A stretch of 64,000 nucleotides of DNA. Source: Billgrantia kenyensis. GTDB lineage: Bacteria > Pseudomonadota > Gammaproteobacteria > Pseudomonadales > Halomonadaceae. The translations under genes were made by a program, and so were the position numbers. This document shows positions 58,891 through 64,000 of the stretch, one piece after another (position 1 is the first letter of the stretch; the number at the start of each line of letters is the position of its first letter). The notes below the pieces were generated by a model. That model was not told where the DNA came from, ran no database searches, and was given only the letters and a program-made list of their open reading frames with translations. Location: the NCBI RefSeq assembly GCF_013697085.1, contig NZ_JACEFT010000006.1, positions 124,001 through 188,000 of the forward strand. The letters are read 5' to 3'.

Positions 58891-58967
58891 GGCTACGTAG
58901 CTCAGTTGGTTAGAGCACATCACTCATAATGATGGGGTCCCCTGTTCGAGTCAGGGCGTAGCCACCA
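58891..58967 (+). tRNA. tRNA-Met (CAT), elongator, copy 1
   Basis: A 77-base cloverleaf: acceptor GGCTACG / CGTAGCC, D arm GCTC/GAGC, anticodon stem CATCA / TGATG with loop CTCATAA (anticodon CAT), T arm CCCTG / CAGGG, and encoded CCA. The G1-C72 pair marks the elongator rather than the initiator. It has its own promoter and terminator. Confidence 0.97.
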
Positions 58968-58978
58968 GAGACAAGAAA

Positions 58979-59003
58979 CCCGGCGCCCAGGCGCCGGGTT
59001 TTT
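58979..59003. terminator. Bidirectional terminator between tRNA-Met and apeB
   Basis: CCCGGCGC-CCAG-GCGCCGGG is a perfect eight-base-pair stem flanked by AAA on the left and TTTTT on the right. It ends the tRNA transcript and can also end apeB from the other side. Confidence 0.85.
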
Positions 59004-59015
59004 CGTGGTTTCGAT

Positions 59016-60314
59016 TTACCCCAGCCGAGCCCGGTTGGCGAAAGCGATCAACGCCCGGGTCAGATGCTCGACATCATGACTGCCTGCCGTTTCGCGGATC
59101 GAATGCATGGCCCACTGCGGCACCCCCACGTCCAGCGTCGGCACCCCGAGTTCGGTGGCGGTGATCGGCCCGATGGTGCTGCCACAGCCCATGTCGGCCC
59201 GAGTGACGAAGGTCTGCACCGGAACGCCGGCTTCACGGCAGAGATCCCGGAACAGCGCCGAAGTGGCGCTATTGGTGGCGTAGCGCTGGTTGGCGTTGAC
59301 CTTGATCACCGGACCGCCATTGAGCCCCGGCCCATGGGCGGCATCGTGCCTGTCGGTGAAGTTGGGATGCAAGGCGTGGGCGTTGTCGCAGGAAATCATG
59401 CGCGAGGCCTGGATCAGGCGAATGAAGCCCTCTTCACCCGGCTCGCCCAGCTGTGCGTTGACGCGGCGCAGCACGTCGCCGAGGAACGGCCCCTGGGCGC
59501 CGCAGGCGCTGGCACTGCCGACCTCTTCGTGGTCATTGGCCACCAGCGCCACGGCCTGGCTACCGTCGCTCTCCAGCAGCGCCTCGAGGCCGATGAAGCA
59601 GGACAACAGGTTGTCCAGGCGTGCGCTGGCCAGCAATTCGCGCTTTACACCGACCAGTGCCGGCGGCTGCACGTCATGCAGTGCCAGCTCGAAGTCGAGG
59701 ATTTCTGCCCCGACGAGGCCATGCTCAGCCTCGAGCCACTCGAGCAGCAGCCGTTGCAGGTCGGCGCCCTCTCCCCCCTGCAGGAACACCGGCGGCATCT
59801 GGGTCTGGGCATTGATCGGCCGCCCGTTGTTGACCTCGCGATCGAGATGAATGGCCAGGCTGGGGATAATGGCGACGGGACGATCCACGTGCAGCAGAAC
59901 ACCTTCGATGCGACCGTCAGGATGGCGGACATGGATGCGGCCGGCCAAGCCCAGGTCACGATCGAACCAGGGTGCCAGCAGAACCCCGCCATAGAGCTCG
60001 ACACCTAACTGCAGCCAGCCTGCCGCCGCCTGGGCGGCGTTGGGCTTCAGCCGCAATCCGGGGCTGTCGGTATGGGCACCGATCATGCGCAGCGCTTCGA
60101 GCCGATCATGGGGCAACTGCATCGCCACGATCGACGAGTCGTTGCGCGTAGCGTAGATCCGCTCGCCGGGCGAGAGCTCCCAGGGCTGGCTCTCGTCTAA
60201 CCGACGAAAGCCGGCGGCATCGAGTCGCTCGGCCATGGCGTAAACTGCGTGCCAGGGAGTGGGTGAGCGTTGCAGGAATTCGAGCAGGCGCTCGAGACGG
60301 GCTTCCCGAGACAT
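59016..60314 (-). CDS. apeB: M18 family aminopeptidase (ApeB type)
   Basis: Zinc-dependent aminopeptidase that removes N-terminal, often acidic, residues in the cytoplasm. The product is 432 residues from the ATG at 60314, which has GAGG eight bases upstream; an ATG four codons earlier overlaps that site. Visible motifs are MIGAHTDSPGLRLKPN with ligand H81, the catalytic-acid region ANDHEEVGSASACGAQGPFL, and the C-terminal GAGSHDVEHL-like ETAGSHDVEHL. It diverges from prc. Confidence 0.93.
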   Translation of the reverse strand: MSREARLERLLEFLQRSPTPWHAVYAMAERLDAAGFRRLDESQPWELSPGERIYATRNDSSIVAMQLPHDRLEALRMIGAHTDSPGLRLKPNAAQAAAGWLQLGVELYGGVLLAPWFDRDLGLAGRIHVRHPDGRIEGVLLHVDRPVAIIPSLAIHLDREVNNGRPINAQTQMPPVFLQGGEGADLQRLLLEWLEAEHGLVGAEILDFELALHDVQPPALVGVKRELLASARLDNLLSCFIGLEALLESDGSQAVALVANDHEEVGSASACGAQGPFLGDVLRRVNAQLGEPGEEGFIRLIQASRMISCDNAHALHPNFTDRHDAAHGPGLNGGPVIKVNANQRYATNSATSALFRDLCREAGVPVQTFVTRADMGCGSTIGPITATELGVPTLDVGVPQWAMHSIRETAGSHDVEHLTRALIAFANRARLG

Positions 60315-60440
60315 GTGGATCCTCATCAGGGGTCGTGGTTGACGCGCAAGCTGCTACAATGCGATGTCCGCCTTGGCAACTCATAAGCCAAACGCTTGTC
60401 TAGGGAAGGAAGTGTACACGAAACCAGGGGTGCTTCATTG

Positions 60441-62498
60441 ATGAGCCTGTTAGTCGTTCTACGGCACACAGCGGTGCTGACGCTGGTGATGCTGCTCTCG
60501 TGCGCACAATTGGCGCTTGCCCAGATTCAGCCTAATGACGCCCAGCGGCAGGCTGCATTGGAAGTCGCCGAGTCGCTGCGCTACGGTCACTATGCCGAAA
60601 CCGCACTCGATGACGCCTGGTCACGGCTGGCCTTCGACCGCTATCTCGAGATCCTCGATGGCCAGCGCGCCTTCCTGCTCGAGAGCGACATCGAGGAGTT
60701 TCGCCATTTCGAGAGTCGTATCACCGACATGTTGTTCGAAGGCGATCTCGCTCCTGCCTACCAGCTCTACCAGCGCTACCACGATCGTGCCGAGACTCGC
60801 TTCGAGTGGCTGCTCGACGCCATCGACGGGGGACTCGACTTCACCTATGAGAGCGACATGCGACTCGATCTCGATCGGCGCGATGCCGACTGGGCTACCA
60901 ACGAGGAAGAGCTGGAAGAGCTTTGGCGCAAGCGGCTCAAGAACGCCGCCCTGACCCTGGACATCAGCGGCCAGGACTCGGAGCAGGTGGAAAACAACCT
61001 GCGCCAGCGCTACGAGGGCCAGCTTTCCCGCTTGCGCCAGACCAACGGCGAGGACGTGTTCGGCATGTTCATGGCGGCGGTGACCAGCAGCATCGACCCG
61101 CACACCGAGTACCTCTCCCCGCGCCAGGGCGAGTCCTTCGACATCCAGATGCGGCTTTCGCTGGAGGGCATCGGCGCCATGCTGCAGTCCGACGGCGAGT
61201 ACGTTAAGGTCACCAGCCTGGTTCCCGGCGGCCCCGCCGATCGCGCCGGCGTGCTCGAGCCCGCCGACCGCATCGTCGGCGTCGGCCAGGAAGATGAGGA
61301 AGAAACCGTCAACGTGGTAGGCATGCGCCTCGACGAAGTGGTCGACCTGATACGCGGACCCAAGGGCACCGTGGTACGCCTAGATGTCGTGCCGGCCGAA
61401 GCCGTGGACATGACGCGCTCGCATACCGTCGAGATCACTCGCGATACCGTGGATCTCGAGGAGCAGGCGGCCAAGGGTGAAATCATCGAGGTCGAGCGCG
61501 ATGACGGCAACAAGCGCATCGGCGTGATCACCATCCCCACCTTCTATGTCGATTTCGATGCCTGGCAGTCCGGCGCCGAGGAGTTCCGCAGCACCACCCG
61601 CGACGTGGCGCGTGAAGTCGAGCGACTCAAGGAAGAAGGTATCGACGGCCTGATGCTCGACCTGCGCAATAATGGCGGCGGCGCCCTGCAGGAAGCCAAC
61701 TCCCTGCTCGGCCTGTTCATCGACCGAGGCCCCACCGTGCAGGTACGCGATGCCCGCGGCCGCATCAGCCTCTACGGCGACACCGAGGCCGGCACCCTTT
61801 ACGATGGCCCGCTGGCGGTGCTCGTAAACCGTCTTTCGGCTTCCGCCTCCGAGATCTTCGCCGGCGCCATCCAGGACTATGGCCGCGGCCTCGTGCTGGG
61901 CAGCGCCACCTTCGGCAAAGGCACCGTGCAGACCCTCAACGACCTGAGCCATGGCCAGATCAAGCTGACCCGCGCCAAGTTCTATCGCATCTCGGGGGAA
62001 AGCACTCAGCATAGAGGCGTCGAGCCTGACATCCTGTTCCCCGACATGGTCGATCCGGAGCGCATCGGCGAAAGCAGCCTGGACAACGCCCTGGAGTGGG
62101 ATATCGTTCAGGCGGTGCAGTATCGCAACTACGGCGAGCCGTGGGAGTACCTCGAGACCCTGCGCTCACGCCACCGTGATCGTGCCGACTCGCACCCCAA
62201 CTTCGTCTATCTCAAGGAGCGCGTCGAGCTGGCACGGCGCATGCGCGAAGAGCAGACTACCGTCAGCCTCGACCGGGAGCAGCGACTGCAAGAAGTGGAA
62301 GCCCGCGATGCAGAGCAGCTGGCCCTCGAGAATCGTCGTCGCGAAGCATTGGGGCTCGATCTGCTGGAGGAGCTGATAGACGCTCGCGGCGAAGAGAATG
62401 AAGAAGAGCCGGTTGAACGCGTTCAGGTGACCGAGGCTGCCGCCATCCTGGCAGACTACGCCGAGCTAACCCAGCGGCGCCTGGCCGGTCGCCTGTAA
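60441..62498 (+). CDS. prc: Carboxy-terminal (tail-specific) protease Prc
   Basis: Periplasmic S41 protease that degrades ssrA-tagged proteins and trims penicillin-binding protein 3 and MepS in E. coli. The 685 residues have a signal peptide (cleavage near ALA, residue 27), an N-terminal helical domain, and a PDZ domain (about 230-320). The catalytic core has S468 (LSASASEIF) and K493 (FGKGTVQT), with the same 25-residue spacing as in E. coli. The ATG at 60441 has a weak ribosome-binding site; an in-frame TTG at 60396 is the alternative. TACAAT at 60355-60360 is a possible -10. Confidence 0.93.
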   Translation: MSLLVVLRHTAVLTLVMLLSCAQLALAQIQPNDAQRQAALEVAESLRYGHYAETALDDAWSRLAFDRYLEILDGQRAFLLESDIEEFRHFESRITDMLFEGDLAPAYQLYQRYHDRAETRFEWLLDAIDGGLDFTYESDMRLDLDRRDADWATNEEELEELWRKRLKNAALTLDISGQDSEQVENNLRQRYEGQLSRLRQTNGEDVFGMFMAAVTSSIDPHTEYLSPRQGESFDIQMRLSLEGIGAMLQSDGEYVKVTSLVPGGPADRAGVLEPADRIVGVGQEDEEETVNVVGMRLDEVVDLIRGPKGTVVRLDVVPAEAVDMTRSHTVEITRDTVDLEEQAAKGEIIEVERDDGNKRIGVITIPTFYVDFDAWQSGAEEFRSTTRDVAREVERLKEEGIDGLMLDLRNNGGGALQEANSLLGLFIDRGPTVQVRDARGRISLYGDTEAGTLYDGPLAVLVNRLSASASEIFAGAIQDYGRGLVLGSATFGKGTVQTLNDLSHGQIKLTRAKFYRISGESTQHRGVEPDILFPDMVDPERIGESSLDNALEWDIVQAVQYRNYGEPWEYLETLRSRHRDRADSHPNFVYLKERVELARRMREEQTTVSLDREQRLQEVEARDAEQLALENRRREALGLDLLEELIDARGEENEEEPVERVQVTEAAAILADYAELTQRRLAGRL

Positions 62499-62524
62499 GA
62501 GGCCCCGCCACACCGATGGCTTAC

Positions 62525-62554
62525 AGCCCAGGCGCTTGCCTGGGCTTTTTCTTT
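62525..62554 (+). terminator. Intrinsic terminator after prc
   Basis: AGCCCAGGC-GCTT-GCCTGGGCT is a perfect nine-base-pair stem followed by TTTTCTTT, 26 bases after the prc stop. It separates prc from the opposing tRNA-Asn genes. Confidence 0.9.
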
Positions 62555-62690
62555 GCTGCATCGATTTGTCGTCACCCACGCTCGGGGACTGGGCCGAGCA
62601 CACGGCAGCCATGGCCCGCCATCAGACGACAGTGGACCCTTCGAGCCGCAGGTCGAGGCTTTCAAGATGAAGCGAGACAGGTGAAAAGCG

Positions 62691-62766
<76 letters not shown>

Positions 62767-62839
62767 ATGACACAATACGAAAGGTAAGGCCGATGGCTCT
62801 CGCGTGGCAAAGCCGATGCCTTATTCATCAGAGAGCTGA

Positions 62840-62915
<76 letters not shown>

Positions 62916-62946
62916 ATGACAGGCGTCAGGATCAGCGGGGTGTTCT

Positions 62947-63022
<76 letters not shown>

Positions 63023-63043
63023 ATGGCCCTGAACACGGAGCGT

Positions 63044-63071
63044 AGTATACGGATCGCTCACATAAGGTCAA
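63044..63071 (-). promoter_or_regulatory. Promoter of the tRNA-Asn cluster
   Basis: On the minus strand TTGACC (63066-63071) and TATACT (63044-63049) are 16 bases apart, five of six matches each. The region around and after the -10 (CGATCCGTA…TACG…CTCCGT) is shared with the tRNA-Met copy 1 promoter. Confidence 0.8.
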
Positions 63072-63123
63072 GGGCGGATCCTGCATGGGCTCCATACGCT
63101 CGCAGAATTATAGCTGCCAAATG

Positions 63124-63162
63124 CACGACGCCCGTGTGAACGAGGGTCACACGGGCGTCGTG
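63124..63162 (-). terminator. Perfect 16-base-pair hairpin downstream of leftward tRNA-Met
   Basis: CACGACGCCCGTGTGA pairs perfectly with its complement 7 bases later, seven bases past the tRNA-Met 3' end. It very likely ends that transcript, although only a weak T-rich stretch (CATTTGG) follows. Confidence 0.65.
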
Positions 63163-63169
63163 ATGCGTC

Positions 63170-63246
63170 TGGTGGCTACGCCCTGATTCGAACAGGGGAC
63201 CCCATCATTATGAGTGATGTGCTCTAACCAGCTGAGCTACGTAGCC
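63170..63246 (-). tRNA. tRNA-Met (CAT), elongator, copy 2
   Basis: A 77-base cloverleaf with anticodon loop CTCATAA and encoded CCA, differing from copy 1 at only two bases (D loop AGCTGG for AGTTGG, T loop TTCGAAT for TTCGAGT). It is in the opposite orientation to copy 1. Confidence 0.97.
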
Positions 63247-63287
63247 TTTTCTTGCTGCGGTTCGCTGAGGACCGAAGCTGGTGGTGG

Positions 63288-63316
63288 ATTATGCCCGCCC
63301 CTCGCCGCCTTGGCAA
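63288..63316 (-). promoter_or_regulatory. Promoter of leftward tRNA-Met
   Basis: On the minus strand TTGCCA (63311-63316) and CATAAT (63288-63293) are 17 bases apart, four or five of six matches each. It lies between the end of choX and the tRNA. Confidence 0.75.
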
Positions 63317-63322
63317 GTGCGC

Positions 63323-64000
63323 TCAGGACTCGCTGCCGAGCTCAGCCCTCACCGCAGCGTCACCAGGCTGGCCATCGCGCGTGGTGACGCCCTCGAGCCA
63401 TGCTTCAAGCGGCTCCGGATGCTCCTGCAGATAGGCTCGCGCGGCCTCGCGCGGATCGACGCCCTCATTCATGATTTCGTGCATCAGCCGGTTTTCCATC
63501 TCCAGGGTGAACCGGAGATTCTCGAGCAGGGCACCGACGTTGCCGCACTCCTCGACGAAACCGGCACGAGTATTGGTATAGACGGTGGCGCCACCGAGGT
63601 CGGGGCCGAAATAATCGTCGGCACCCTCCAGATAGACGATATCGAAGGTGGTGTTCATCGGATGCGGCTCCCAGCCGAGGAAGACCATCCACTCCTCGCG
63701 TGGTACCCGGGCACGAAGCTCAGCCAGCATGCCGGCCTCGCTGGAATCGACCAAGCGCCAGTCACCCAGGCCGAAGGCATCCTCGTCGATCATCTGCTGG
63801 ATCAGCTCGTTGCCATCGTTACCAGCCTCGATCCCATGCAAAGTGGACTCGAACCGATCGGCATGGTCATCGAGGTCGGCTACCGAGGTGACACCGGCAT
63901 CATGCACGTATCGCGGTACCGCCAGGGTGTACTTCGCCCCTTCCAGGTTGGCTGAGAGGCGATCGACTTCGCCGCGCTCGATATAGGGGTCGCTGATGGA
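63323..64000 (-). CDS. choX: Choline/glycine betaine ABC transporter substrate-binding protein, partial (5' end outside window)
   Basis: C-terminal about 225 residues of an OpuAC/ProX-type periplasmic binding protein. The phrases AKYTLAVPRYVHDAGVTSVA, FLGWEPHPMNTTFD and DYFGPDLGGATVYT match ChoX-like choline-binding proteins, whose aromatic box binds trimethylammonium groups. Choline rather than betaine is a family-level inference. The frame is open to the right edge, so the signal peptide is not seen. Uptake of choline or betaine would fit a halophile. The stop is followed closely by a tRNA-Met promoter. Confidence 0.85.
   Translation of the reverse strand, partial: SISDPYIERGEVDRLSANLEGAKYTLAVPRYVHDAGVTSVADLDDHADRFESTLHGIEAGNDGNELIQQMIDEDAFGLGDWRLVDSSEAGMLAELRARVPREEWMVFLGWEPHPMNTTFDIVYLEGADDYFGPDLGGATVYTNTRAGFVEECGNVGALLENLRFTLEMENRLMHEIMNEGVDPREAARAYLQEHPEPLEAWLEGVTTRDGQPGDAAVRAELGSES

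Overview
The window is GC-rich, gene-dense chromosome of a gammaproteobacterium. The order ibaG/murA–mla–yrbG–kds–lpt–rpoN–hpf–ptsN–rapZ–ptsO, followed by mreBCD–maf–rng–yhdP–tldD, is the gammaproteobacterial core arrangement. The polyamine genes, the choline-binding protein and the protein flavour suggest Halomonadaceae (a Halomonas relative); that placement is inference from memory, not a search. No CRISPR array, insertion sequence, prophage or rRNA gene was seen. No gene-free stretch exceeds 300 bases (the longest, about 260, lies before the chemoreceptor).

Region 1 (1-12.5 kb): cell-envelope and nitrogen-control genes. Leftward: mlaFEDCB (phospholipid transport), ibaG and the start of murA. 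Rightward: yrbG, kdsD, kdsC, lptC, lptA, lptB (Kdo synthesis and LPS export), then rpoN, hpf, ptsN, rapZ and ptsO. A sigma-54-type promoter sits directly before rpoN.

Region 2 (12.5-28.2 kb): pmbA and tldD (TldD/E protease) around darP, then the leftward block mreBCD–maf–rng–yhdP–tldD (rod shape, RNA processing, lipid transport). The divergent gatCAB encodes the tRNA amidotransferase. mreC seems to lack a canonical start codon at its conserved N-terminus.

Region 3 (28.2-46.8 kb): accessory block centred on putrescine. It holds a PuuR-type regulator, a DUF6435 micro-protein, a chemoreceptor with a CheR-docking tail, and rmuC. The puuD–spuC–puuC operon diverges from puuA. A long leftward operon follows: puuB2, a second puuA-like gene, potFGHI and puuB1. 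Together these encode ABC uptake of putrescine, gamma-glutamylation (two synthetases), oxidation (two oxidases) or transamination, aldehyde oxidation and hydrolysis to GABA. A glycine-zipper protein sits between the two halves.

Region 4 (47-64 kb): lrp and moeB, then prmC, prfA and hemA leftward. Rightward come a TPR lipoprotein, lolB, ispE, prs, rplY, pth and ychF. The tail holds two elongator tRNA-Met genes in opposite orientation, about 4.2 kb apart, enclosing apeB, prc and three tRNA-Asn genes. The window ends inside a choline/betaine-binding protein gene.
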